Below, piece after piece: positions 1 through 7,621 of a stretch of DNA of 64,000 bases. The notes beneath the pieces are model-generated. The model worked only from the letters and a program-made list of their open reading frames with translations. It was not told the origin of the DNA and did no database searches. The DNA comes from Halorubrum aquaticum. GTDB lineage: Archaea; Halobacteriota; Halobacteria; Halobacteriales; Haloferacaceae. Positions within the stretch are counted from its first letter, which is position 1. Each line of letters begins with the position of its first letter. Where the stretch lies: contig NZ_FOPZ01000003.1 of the NCBI RefSeq assembly GCF_900113615.1, positions 124,001 to 188,000 on the forward strand, read 5' to 3'. A program made the position numbers and the translations under genes.

Positions 1-247
1 TCGGGTATCCCCGACGATCCACTCGTTCCCTCCGCTCGCTCCTCGAGGTCGGGGGATCCACGTTGAACTACACTCGTCCGGTGTTCCACGCACCAGTTCT
101 CGCCGTTTTTGCCCGCGAGATAGTAGTGAAGAACCGGGCTTGATGAACCGTCTTACCTTCGACGGGGATCTCCCGACCGTCGTCAACGGCGTGGAACCCA
201 CACGCGTTTCCTTTTTCGAGATCGCTACTCTTCGTGCTGACTCCCTA
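1..247 (-). pseudogene. Possible frameshifted gene remnant at window edge
   Basis: Reading leftward from about 247, one frame gives a plausible peptide starting STKSSDLEKGNACGFHAVDD. After roughly 30 codons the protein-like signal moves to a neighbouring frame (HYYLAGKNGENWCVEHRTSV), which stays open to the window edge. No ATG precedes the first part, and a -1 shift near 160 is needed to join the two. I read this as a decayed or frameshifted haloarchaeal gene of unknown function that continues outside the window. It could instead be noncoding DNA with chance open frames, so confidence is low. Confidence 0.25.
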
Positions 248-344
248 CTAGACGTCGTACGGACGAAACAGCCGGAAGTTTGAAACTACAATTGGATTTA
301 TCGTTTACATAAAATCTTAGCACCGTCACGGTATATGATATGTA

Positions 345-1082
345 ATGAGCACTGTAGAGGACCAGGGAGACGACCGGACCGACTCAGTGGTCGAGATCGA
401 ACTCACCGTTCGGAACGCGGGATATCCGTTCGTTGGCGTGTCCGGCGAAGAAGGCTGTAGGGTTGAACTCGCGGAGATCATACCGCGTCCGGAAGCACGG
501 TACGCGGAGTTCTTCAACGTGTTAGGTGCGCCTCCGGCTCGAATCAAGCACCACACGGACTCGTATGAGACCGTCGAGACCTCGCTTCTCCGTGAATACG
601 ATGACGGCGGTCTGTTCGAATTCGTCGTTTCGGGGAACTGTCCAGCTCATCGGCTCGCTGAACTCGGAGCGCTCCCTCGCACCGTCGAAGGCGTCAATGG
701 TCAGGGGCGCATCGTCGCTGAGATCCCGTTGAGGTATGACCCGTCAGCGGTCACGGAGTCGTTCTTCGCGGAGTATCCCGATTTCGATCTCATAGCTAAA
801 CGAACGAAAGACACACATACGTCCATGTTAACGCCCTCTACGTTCCCGCGGTCACTCCTCAACGACCTGACTGACAGACAACGGGAGGTCCTACGGACCG
901 CGTTCGAGATGGGGTATTACGAGTGGCCGCGCGACTGTACCGGACGGGACGTTGCTGACGAACTCGATATCACGTCGGCTACCTTCTCGGAACACGTCTT
1001 TACGGCCGAGCGCAAGATCCTCACCGTCATGTTCGGAAGCGCCGACGGGACCCGTCCGCCGGACGTCGGTTCCGACGAGTAG
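345..1082 (+). CDS. HTH-10 (Bat-type) transcriptional regulator
   Basis: A 245-residue soluble protein whose C-terminal part (about residues 175-229, beginning LTDRQREVL) matches the HTH-10 helix-turn-helix of bacterio-opsin-activator-type regulators, including the usual EWPRDCTGRDVADELDI segment. The N-terminal 150 residues resemble the variable beta-rich sensing part of such proteins, with no recognisable PAS or GAF signature. It is expected to bind promoter DNA; its targets cannot be read from the sequence. An AT-rich stretch with TATA-like elements (about 300-340) lies directly upstream, consistent with a near-leaderless transcript. The gene converges on the HalOD1-domain gene at 1099-1428. 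Confidence 0.8.
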   Translation: MSTVEDQGDDRTDSVVEIELTVRNAGYPFVGVSGEEGCRVELAEIIPRPEARYAEFFNVLGAPPARIKHHTDSYETVETSLLREYDDGGLFEFVVSGNCPAHRLAELGALPRTVEGVNGQGRIVAEIPLRYDPSAVTESFFAEYPDFDLIAKRTKDTHTSMLTPSTFPRSLLNDLTDRQREVLRTAFEMGYYEWPRDCTGRDVADELDITSATFSEHVFTAERKILTVMFGSADGTRPPDVGSDE

Positions 1083-1098
1083 GAGGCCGTTCGAGGCG

Positions 1099-1428
1099 TC
1101 ACTCTCCGTCGTTCGTTCGGGGCGAAACGGCTATCCACTCGTCCGCGCTGACAGTGACGGTACACCCCTCATATCTAAACTTCACACAGCCCCTTCCAAA
1201 CCGGTGTGGCGATTCGAAGAGCATGTTGAGGGCGGCGGAATCGATCGTGTCGTAGAGCGGCCGCAAGTCCTCCAGATCCGTTTCGATGGCTTCCGCAACC
1301 GTCTCAACTACACGGATGGAGACGGTCTTGTCGGATCCACGGGCGAACGTCGACGTGTACGTTTTCGACGCCGTCTCGGAGCACGGTCCTTCGTCTTCTC
1401 GTCCGGAGTAGTCGCGTTGTTGGGTCAT
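1099..1428 (-). CDS. HalOD1 output-domain protein
   Basis: A 109-residue protein of the HalOD1 type, a small stand-alone output domain found mainly in haloarchaea and predicted to act in signalling. Recognition rests on the SIRVVETVAEAIETD segment followed by the LRPLYDTIDSAALNML core and the ending beta hairpin (VKFRYEGCTVTVSADEW). There is no membrane segment and no DNA-binding motif. It lies convergent with the HTH regulator at 345-1082 and may belong to the same regulatory circuit, but that is inferred only from position. Confidence 0.75.
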   Translation of the reverse strand: MTQQRDYSGREDEGPCSETASKTYTSTFARGSDKTVSIRVVETVAEAIETDLEDLRPLYDTIDSAALNMLFESPHRFGRGCVKFRYEGCTVTVSADEWIAVSPRTNDGE

Positions 1429-1673
1429 GGGTCACCGTGATCTGACTACCATCCAGTGGGAGAAGGCGAGCGAGGGGTTTATCCTCCATCCCTATCCCTG
1501 AAGGGTCGTTATCATCGTCTCCGCTACCCGGACGTCCGTGGATCCCTCGTACGGACTACCGCCGAAGTCCGCCCCACACCGCGGCCGAACCGGCCGCAAC
1601 GGCGGATCGATACTGCTCACACCGACACCGATCGAAAGAGGACCGAATCGGTCTCCGGAACCGTCAACGCGAC

Positions 1674-2228
1674 CTACTCGCCGAGCAGGTCGGCGACGGA
1701 GACGAACGGGACGCCCGCGCGGTCGGCCGTCACCGCGTCGCTCTCGGAATCGCCGACGAAGACGGCCCGCTCCGGTTCGGCCCCGAGCGCGTCGACCGCC
1801 GCCAGCAACGACTCCGGTTCGGGCTTGTGCGTCTCGGCGGTGTCGCGGCCGATCACGGCCTCGATCGCTCCCTCGAGGCCGTGGGTCTCGAGGGCGATCC
1901 GGCAGGCCTCCTCGCAGTTGAGCGAGCAGACCGCCGCGGGGTGGTCGTCCTCGCCGGCGGCGAGTCGCTCGCCGAGCGACAGCAGGGTCGACGCGCTCGC
2001 GCCGGCGCGCTCGTGGTCGGCGATGGTCTCCTCGACGGCGGCCTCGACGCCGTAGTCGGCCGCGGCGTCGAGTAACGACCAGAGGTCGCCCGTCGGCGGG
2101 ATCAGTGCGTGCTCGGCGTACACGCCGACGACGTCCTCGGCGACGGCGTCCCAGTCGACCGCGAGTTCGAGGAGGGTACCGTCGAGGTCGTACACGATCG
2201 CGTCGGCCGCGTCGAGGGCGGTGGTCAT
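1674..2228 (-). CDS. HAD-superfamily phosphatase
   Basis: A 184-residue HAD-family hydrolase of the phosphoglycolate-phosphatase type. Motif I is YDLDGTLLEL near residue 15, where the first Asp is the nucleophile. A helical cap follows, and motif IV is FVGDSESDAVTADRAG near residue 160. It probably dephosphorylates a small phosphorylated metabolite, but the substrate cannot be read from the sequence. Its ATG overlaps the stop of the upstream acyl-CoA dehydrogenase gene by 4 nt, so the two are co-transcribed and likely translationally coupled. Confidence 0.8.
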   Translation of the reverse strand: MTTALDAADAIVYDLDGTLLELAVDWDAVAEDVVGVYAEHALIPPTGDLWSLLDAAADYGVEAAVEETIADHERAGASASTLLSLGERLAAGEDDHPAAVCSLNCEEACRIALETHGLEGAIEAVIGRDTAETHKPEPESLLAAVDALGAEPERAVFVGDSESDAVTADRAGVPFVSVADLLGE

Positions 2229-3385
2229 CGTGTGTCGAAGAGCCCCCGAGCGATGACTTCCTTTTGGATCTCCGTCGTCCCCTCGTAGATCTCCGTGACC
2301 TTCGCGTCGCGGTAGAACCGCTCCACGTCGTACTCGACCGTGTATCCGTAGCCGCCGTGGATCTGAACCGCCTCGTTTGCCACCGACATCGCGGCCTCGC
2401 TCGCCCGGTACTTCGCCTGCGCGGCGGCGACGCGGGCGTCCTCGCCCGCCTCAGCCCTCCTCGCCGCCTCTCGGACGAGCAGCCGTGAGGCGGCGACGTC
2501 CGTCGACATCTCCGCCAGCTTGTGACGGATCGTTTGGATCTCCGAGAGCGGCTCGCCGAACTGCTCCCGCTCCTCGGCGTACGCCGTCGCCGCCTCGAGG
2601 GCGGCCCACGCGACGCCGACGGCCTGTGCGGCGATGCCGATCCGCCCGCCGGTCAGGGTCCCGAGCGCGGCCGAGAGCCCACGCCCCTCCTCGGTCAGCC
2701 GGTTCGCCGCCGGAACCCGGCAGTCGTCGAAGGCGATCGGCGTCGTGTCGGAGGCGCGTAAGCCGAGCTTCTCCTCCGACGGGCCGACCTCGAACCCCGC
2801 GGCGTCCGCCGGGACGAGGAACTGCGTTATCGAGTCGGGGTCGTCGGGGTCGACCTTCGCGAAGACGACGGCGACGCCCGCGCGCGAGCCGTTGGTTATC
2901 CACTGTTTCTCGCCGTTCAACACGTACTCGTCCGCGTCCGGGTCGTGCTCGGCGGTCGTCGACATCCCCGCCGGGTTCGACCCCGCGTGCGGCTCGGAGA
3001 GACAGAACGCCCCGACCGGGCGACCCTCGGCCATCTCGGGGAGCCACCGCTCGCGCTGGGTATCCGTCGCGAACTCGGCGAGACAGGAGGTCACGAGACA
3101 GTGGACGGAGAGCGCGGTCGCGACCGCGAGCGACCCGTGTGCCAGCTCCTCGTTGACGACGGCGTAGGTCGTCTCGTCGGCGTCGGATCCCCCGTACGCC
3201 TCGGGGACGGTGAGCCCCGTGAGTCCGAGTTCGGCGAGCCCGTCCCACACGTCCTCGGGAAACGACCCCTCCGCGTCGGCCTCCCGTGCGCCGGGCCGGA
3301 CCTCCTCGCGGGCGAACTCCCGGACGAGGTCGCGGACCGCCGCCTGTTCGTCGGTCAGCGCCGACCCGACGCGCGCGCCAGTCAT
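2225..3385 (-). CDS. Acyl-CoA dehydrogenase
   Basis: A 386-residue flavoenzyme, the normal length for the acyl-CoA dehydrogenase family, which introduces the alpha-beta double bond in acyl-CoA (fatty-acid or branched-chain amino-acid breakdown). Visible hallmarks are the N-terminal helical domain, the middle beta domain with CLSEPHAGSNPAG and EKQWITNGSRA, and the C-terminal domain ending EIYEGTTEIQKEVIARGLF, whose first E is the usual catalytic base. The ATG at 3385 was chosen because the frame upstream of it is Arg/Ser-rich antisense-type sequence and the family N-terminus (LTDEQAAVRDLVREF) follows directly. It overlaps the downstream HAD gene by 4 nt. Confidence 0.9.
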   Translation of the reverse strand: MTGARVGSALTDEQAAVRDLVREFAREEVRPGAREADAEGSFPEDVWDGLAELGLTGLTVPEAYGGSDADETTYAVVNEELAHGSLAVATALSVHCLVTSCLAEFATDTQRERWLPEMAEGRPVGAFCLSEPHAGSNPAGMSTTAEHDPDADEYVLNGEKQWITNGSRAGVAVVFAKVDPDDPDSITQFLVPADAAGFEVGPSEEKLGLRASDTTPIAFDDCRVPAANRLTEEGRGLSAALGTLTGGRIGIAAQAVGVAWAALEAATAYAEEREQFGEPLSEIQTIRHKLAEMSTDVAASRLLVREAARRAEAGEDARVAAAQAKYRASEAAMSVANEAVQIHGGYGYTVEYDVERFYRDAKVTEIYEGTTEIQKEVIARGLFDTR

Positions 3386-3452
3386 GGCCCGGGGTTCGGA
3401 CCCGGCGGGCAAAAGTGCGCGGGGCAGGTCGGGGGCAACGCGGGGAGGCCGG

Positions 3453-4457
3453 TCACTCCCAGAGCCGGTACAGTTCGTCGCGAGGGGGTTCGCGGATCGA
3501 CTCGCCGTCGAGGAGGAGCGTGCCGGCCGGTTCCCCGTCCGGCTCCGCCTCCGGCTCGCGGACGGATCCGATCTCGGCCGCGTCGATGCCGGTCGCGTCG
3601 TCGCTGGCGGCCGCGAGCGCGTCGAGCGCGTCGTCGACCCGGTCCTCGGGAACCGCCGCGAGCAACGCGCCCGACCCGAACGCGCGGAGCGGGTCGATCC
3701 CGAGCGCGTCACAGCAGGCGCGCGTCTCCGGCCGGACCGGCACCCGCGAGCGCTCGACGTCGAGGACCGTCCCGCTGGCCGTCGCGAGCTCGACGAGCGC
3801 GCCGGCGACCCCGCCCTCGGTCGGGTCGTGTGCCGCGGTCGCGAACTCCCGGACTGCGGCGGCGTCGGGGACGACGCTCACGTCCTCGAGGAACGCCGCG
3901 GCCGACTCGAGCGTGTCGTCGGGGACGCCCGCGTCCGCGCATTCCTCCCGGAAGTCGGTCGCGAGGATCGCGGTCGCCTCGATGCCCGCGCCCTTCGTGA
4001 GCAGCAGCCGGTCGCCGGGGCTCGCCCCGCCGGTCGGGAGGAAGCGGTCGGTCGTCCCGAGCGCCGTCATCGAGAGCAGCGGACGCTCCAGCGCGGGCAC
4101 CGTCTCGGTGTGGCCCCCGACGACCGCCGCGCCGACGTCGGTCGCCGCCCCGTCGACGTCGGCCGCGATCGTCGCCAGCCGGTCCGCGTCGTCGTCCGGC
4201 ACGAGGACGGTGTTCGTCAGCCACCGCGGGTCCGCGCCGCTCGCGGCGACGTCGTTACAGGCGACGTGGACCGCGAGCCGCCCGACCGCGTCGGCCGCCA
4301 GCGACAGCGGGTCCGTCGCGACGACGAGCGTCCTGTCGCCGAGGTCGATCGCGGCCGCGTCCTCGCCGTACGCGGGGCCGACCGCGACCGCCGGGTCCGC
4401 CGCCCCGGTCGCCGCGAGGAGGTCCGCGAGCGCGTCGGGAGGGACCTTGCCGGTCAT
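3453..4457 (-). CDS. AIR synthase-related (HypE/ThiL-like fold) protein
   Basis: A 334-residue protein of the PurM/HypE/SelD/ThiL superfamily. The N-terminal half carries the ATP-site features YGEDAAAIDLGD and ACNDVAASGADPRWL. The C-terminal half has DPTEGGVAGALVELA, as in HypE-type proteins. No hydrogenase genes lie near, so a true HypE role is unlikely. It is probably an ATP-dependent enzyme of unknown substrate. Its ATG (4457) overlaps the stop of the AlaX gene by 4 nt, placing both in one operon. Start choice: the frame upstream of this ATG is arginine-rich shadow sequence. Confidence 0.8.
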   Translation of the reverse strand: MTGKVPPDALADLLAATGAADPAVAVGPAYGEDAAAIDLGDRTLVVATDPLSLAADAVGRLAVHVACNDVAASGADPRWLTNTVLVPDDDADRLATIAADVDGAATDVGAAVVGGHTETVPALERPLLSMTALGTTDRFLPTGGASPGDRLLLTKGAGIEATAILATDFREECADAGVPDDTLESAAAFLEDVSVVPDAAAVREFATAAHDPTEGGVAGALVELATASGTVLDVERSRVPVRPETRACCDALGIDPLRAFGSGALLAAVPEDRVDDALDALAAASDDATGIDAAEIGSVREPEAEPDGEPAGTLLLDGESIREPPRDELYRLWE

Positions 4458-5677
4458 CGGCTCCGGAGCCAGTCGACGACCGACTCGGGGTCGGCGTCGA
4501 GCCCGCCGCCCTGCGCGAACGTCGGGCCGCCGCCCCCGCCTCCGCCGAACTCGTCGGTGACCGCCCCGACGACTTCGCCGGCGTCCGCGTCGGCGTCGGG
4601 CACGGCCGCGGCGACGACGAACGGCGCGCTTCCCGTCCCGACCGCCGCGAGCGCGTCGACGTCGGCCTCGGACTCGAGCAGCGCCTTCGCGGGCTCCCGG
4701 AGGTCGTTCGGGTCCGCGTCCGCGACGGTCCCGACCGCCCAGACGACCCCGTCGACCTCGCTCGTCGGGAACTCCGCGAGCCGGGCGCCGAGCAGGTCGG
4801 ACTGCGCGTCCCGGAGCGCGGAGTCGAGCCGGTCGACCTCCCCGCGGAGCCGCCGGACCTCGTCGGGGAGGTCCTCGACGTTGGTGTCGGCGGCCGTGGC
4901 CGCCTCCAGCGCGGCCGCGTGGCGGGCGGCGACGCGGTCGATGGCGGTCGGGCCGACCGCGAACTCCACCCGCGTCACGCCCTCGCCGGGGTTCGACCGG
5001 TCGAGCGCCGTGATCGTTCCGATCTCCGCCGTGTTCTCGACGTGGGTGCCGCCGCAGGCCGCCACGTCCCAGTCCTCGACGGTGACGACGCGGACCGACT
5101 CGCCGCCGCTCATCGCGCCCTCCTCGGTCTTGGTGTTGAACGCGATCCCGTCGCGATCGCGCGCCGCCGCCTCCGGAAGCACTTCCCACGAGACCGACCG
5201 GGACTCCCAGACCGCCCGGTTCGAGAGCCGCTCGAGCTCGACGAGGTCCTCGTCGTCGAGCGGCTCGGCGGTGGTGAGGTCGACGCGGACCTTCTCGGGG
5301 GAGATGTCGAAACCGGCGTAGCCGAGGTCCTCGCAGGTCCGGCGGGCCGCGCCGTAGAGGACGTGCGAGGCGGTGTGCGCCCGGGCACAGTACGTCCGGA
5401 AGTCGTCGTCGATAACGCCCGTCACGACCTCGCCCGGCTCCACGTCGCCCGCACCCCCGGCGGTCGGGTCCTCGCCGAGGACGTGGACGACCTCACCGTC
5501 GCGCTCGGTCACGTCGTCGACGAGGACGCCCGCGAGGGTCCCTCGGTCGGCCGGCTGGCCGCCCGACTCGGCGTAGAAGTACGTCTCCTCCAGTACGACC
5601 TCGCGGCCGTCGACCCGTTCGACCGTCGACTCGAACTCGCGGACCGCCGGCTCCGCCGGCGCGCGTGATGCCGTCAT
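4454..5677 (-). CDS. alaX: Alanyl-tRNA trans-editing protein (AlaX-L type)
   Basis: A 407-residue stand-alone editing enzyme that hydrolyses mischarged Ser- or Gly-tRNA(Ala). The N-terminal part resembles the AlaRS editing-domain lead (ESGGQPADRGTL). The zinc-site motifs are HTASH (residues 101-105; HTATH is the commoner form) and CGGTH (C208, H212). A DHHA1-type C-terminal domain follows and ends with a glycine run and PTFAQGG, as in full AlaRS C-termini. The length fits the long AlaX-L class. It is the first gene of an operon with the AIR-synthase-related protein. The upstream gap to the glutaredoxin gene is short and AT-poor. Confidence 0.9.
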   Translation of the reverse strand: MTASRAPAEPAVREFESTVERVDGREVVLEETYFYAESGGQPADRGTLAGVLVDDVTERDGEVVHVLGEDPTAGGAGDVEPGEVVTGVIDDDFRTYCARAHTASHVLYGAARRTCEDLGYAGFDISPEKVRVDLTTAEPLDDEDLVELERLSNRAVWESRSVSWEVLPEAAARDRDGIAFNTKTEEGAMSGGESVRVVTVEDWDVAACGGTHVENTAEIGTITALDRSNPGEGVTRVEFAVGPTAIDRVAARHAAALEAATAADTNVEDLPDEVRRLRGEVDRLDSALRDAQSDLLGARLAEFPTSEVDGVVWAVGTVADADPNDLREPAKALLESEADVDALAAVGTGSAPFVVAAAVPDADADAGEVVGAVTDEFGGGGGGGPTFAQGGGLDADPESVVDWLRSR

Positions 5678-5769
5678 GGAGGAGCCGTCGTCGCGGTCGG
5701 GTAAATAGGTGGCCGGTCGCTCCCGCGTTCACCCGCCTCACCCGTCGTCCGTTTACCGTCCACCGCCGC

Positions 5770-6072
5770 TCACGACGCCGCGAGCAGCTTCAACCGGAGC
5801 TCCCGCTCGTCGACCTCGTATTTGAACGCCGGGGTGCCGTCGACGAACACGTACGGGACGCGCTCGCCGTACTCCTCGGCGAGTTCGCGGTCCGCGTCGA
5901 CGTCGACCGTCTCGAGGTCGACGTCGACCGCCAGGTCGGCCGCGACACGCTCGACCGTCTCGCGGGCGACGACGCACAGATCGCAGTCCTCGCGGGTGTA
6001 GATCGTGACGGGGACCGGGTCCGCGCCGGTTCCGGTCGACTCCGATCGGTCCGTCTCGGTCTTGTCGCTCAC
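5770..6072 (-). CDS. Glutaredoxin-family thiol protein (DUF836-like)
   Basis: A 100-residue thioredoxin-fold protein with a CDLC redox motif in the typical position after the first beta strand (VTIYTREDCDLC). It has the cis-proline region RVPYVFVDG and a short C-terminal helix. The first 20 residues are a polar haloarchaeal extension. It likely acts as a cytoplasmic dithiol reductant; the partner is unknown. It is transcribed in the same direction as the AlaX gene downstream. Confidence 0.8.
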   Translation of the reverse strand: MSDKTETDRSESTGTGADPVPVTIYTREDCDLCVVARETVERVAADLAVDVDLETVDVDADRELAEEYGERVPYVFVDGTPAFKYEVDERELRLKLLAAS

Positions 6073-6133
6073 GCCCGCGGATCGGGCCTCGACGGCCCAG
6101 TGCGTTTCGATCCGTCCGACCGGCCGGACGGCC

Positions 6134-6337
6134 TCACTCGCCGTCCGGGTCCACGAGGAACTCGACGTCGCCGGCGATGACCGCGCTGGCGACGACCGCG
6201 CTCCCGACGGCCAGCGCGACCACGAGCGTGATCAGCGTGACCCGCATGGGGTCTCCGCCGATCGCGACGCCGACGAACGCGCCGACGGAACCGCCGACCC
6301 CGCCCGCGAGCACGGCGAGCGTGTTGGCTTCGCCCAT
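6134..6337 (-). CDS. Small two-helix membrane protein
   Basis: A 67-residue protein with two hydrophobic helices (about residues 6-27 and 32-55), the first rich in glycine (GGVGGSVGAFVGVAIGG), and a short acidic C-terminus. The ATG at 6337 was preferred because longer versions add Arg/Ser/Thr-rich sequence unlike haloarchaeal protein. A TATA-like stretch (complement of cttataagcg near 6360-6369) lies about 25-30 nt upstream, as expected for a leaderless gene. No function is recognisable. Confidence 0.65.
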   Translation of the reverse strand: MGEANTLAVLAGGVGGSVGAFVGVAIGGDPMRVTLITLVVALAVGSAVVASAVIAGDVEFLVDPDGE

Positions 6338-6449
6338 GCCGTGGGATCGGCCGATGTGGCTTATAAGCGTTCGCGCCGGATTCTCCCGGCTGATAACGTG
6401 AGTTGACTGACGTGTCCGGACGGACTGCGCTCGATATCGATCGGCGGCG

Positions 6450-7466
6450 TCAGCGGGGGTACCGGCGGTCGAGATCGAGGGCGTCGCCCTCGGCCGTGTC
6501 CTCTCCGTCACCGGTCGTGTCGCCGTCGCGTTCGGCGGTACCGTCGCCGTCGCCGCCGTCGTCGCCAGCGCCGTCGCCGGTCCCGTCGTCCGTTTCGCCG
6601 CCGGGGCTCACGCTGCCGGTCCGGTAGCCCGCCATGTCGAGGGTGACGTACTCGAAGCCGATCTCGGTGAGGTGTTCGTGGACCGCGTCGGCGAAGGCGG
6701 GATCGAGCGCGCGCTCCAGTTCGTCCGGGGCGATCTCCACCCGCGCGAGCCCGTCGTGGTCGCGGACCCGGAACCCCGAAAAGCCCCAGTCGCGAAGCAG
6801 GTTCTCGGCCTCCTCGACCCGCGAGAGCCGCGCCTCCGTCACCTCGAGCCCGGTCGGGATCCGCGAGGAGAGACACGCCATCGACGGCTTGTCCGCCACC
6901 GACAGGTCGTACGCCTCGGCGATCGCGCGGACCTCCTCTTTCGTGACCCCGGCGTCGAGAAGCGGCGAGGACACGTCGAGCTCCTCGACCGCGCGCAGGC
7001 CGGGACGGTGGCCCTCGCCGGGGTCGTCGGCGTTCGTCCCGTCACAGACGGTCCCGATCCCGAGCTCGCGGGCGCGGTCGTACATCCGGCCCAGCCGCAT
7101 CGTCCGGCAGTGGTAACACCGTTCGCCGTCGTTGGCGACGAAGTCGGGGTCGTCGAGCTCCGAGAAGGTCACCGTGTCGTGGCGGACCCCGATCTCCTCT
7201 GCGACCCGTTTCGCGTCGTCGAGTTCGGCGGCCGGCAGCGTCTCGCTGCGGGCGGTACACGCGACCGCGTCCTCGCCGAGCGCGTCGTGTGCGAGCGCCG
7301 CCACCACCGAGGAGTCGACGCCGCCGGAGAAGGCGACGAGGACCCCGTCGCGGGCCGCGAGCGACTCGCGAGCGGATCGTGCCTTCTCCGCCGTTTCGGG
7401 GTCGAGCCGGTCCGTTCCCGCCGCGATCGGGTCGTCGGTCCCGACCGCGGGAGCGTCCTGATCCAT
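6450..7466 (-). CDS. larE: ATP-dependent sulfur transferase LarE
   Basis: A 338-residue PP-loop protein of the LarE family, which supplies sulfur for the nickel-pincer nucleotide cofactor of lactate racemase. The PP-loop is SGGVDSS (residues 47-53). Three cysteines stand at C117 and C120 (CYHC) and C198 (SMACLSSR). In the family, one-cysteine forms sacrifice the side-chain sulfur, whereas three-cysteine forms hold a [4Fe-4S] cluster; this protein fits the latter. The last 50 residues are a Gly/Asp/Thr-rich low-complexity tail. The ATG at 7466 fits a promoter region shared divergently with the MutS-like gene. No larA, larB or larC homologue is in the window. Confidence 0.85.
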   Translation of the reverse strand: MDQDAPAVGTDDPIAAGTDRLDPETAEKARSARESLAARDGVLVAFSGGVDSSVVAALAHDALGEDAVACTARSETLPAAELDDAKRVAEEIGVRHDTVTFSELDDPDFVANDGERCYHCRTMRLGRMYDRARELGIGTVCDGTNADDPGEGHRPGLRAVEELDVSSPLLDAGVTKEEVRAIAEAYDLSVADKPSMACLSSRIPTGLEVTEARLSRVEEAENLLRDWGFSGFRVRDHDGLARVEIAPDELERALDPAFADAVHEHLTEIGFEYVTLDMAGYRTGSVSPGGETDDGTGDGAGDDGGDGDGTAERDGDTTGDGEDTAEGDALDLDRRYPR

Positions 7467-7621
7467 GGCCGCGGTTCGTCGTCGTCGGGAAAAAGGGCGT
7501 CGGCGTCGGCGCACAGGCGCACCGATGTCGCCGCACCGGCGCGTCGATGTCCGGCGTATCGCCGTCGAACGGGCCGCCGACACCCGCATCCTTTTGCGGG
7601 TTGCCGCGATATGAGGCGTGA

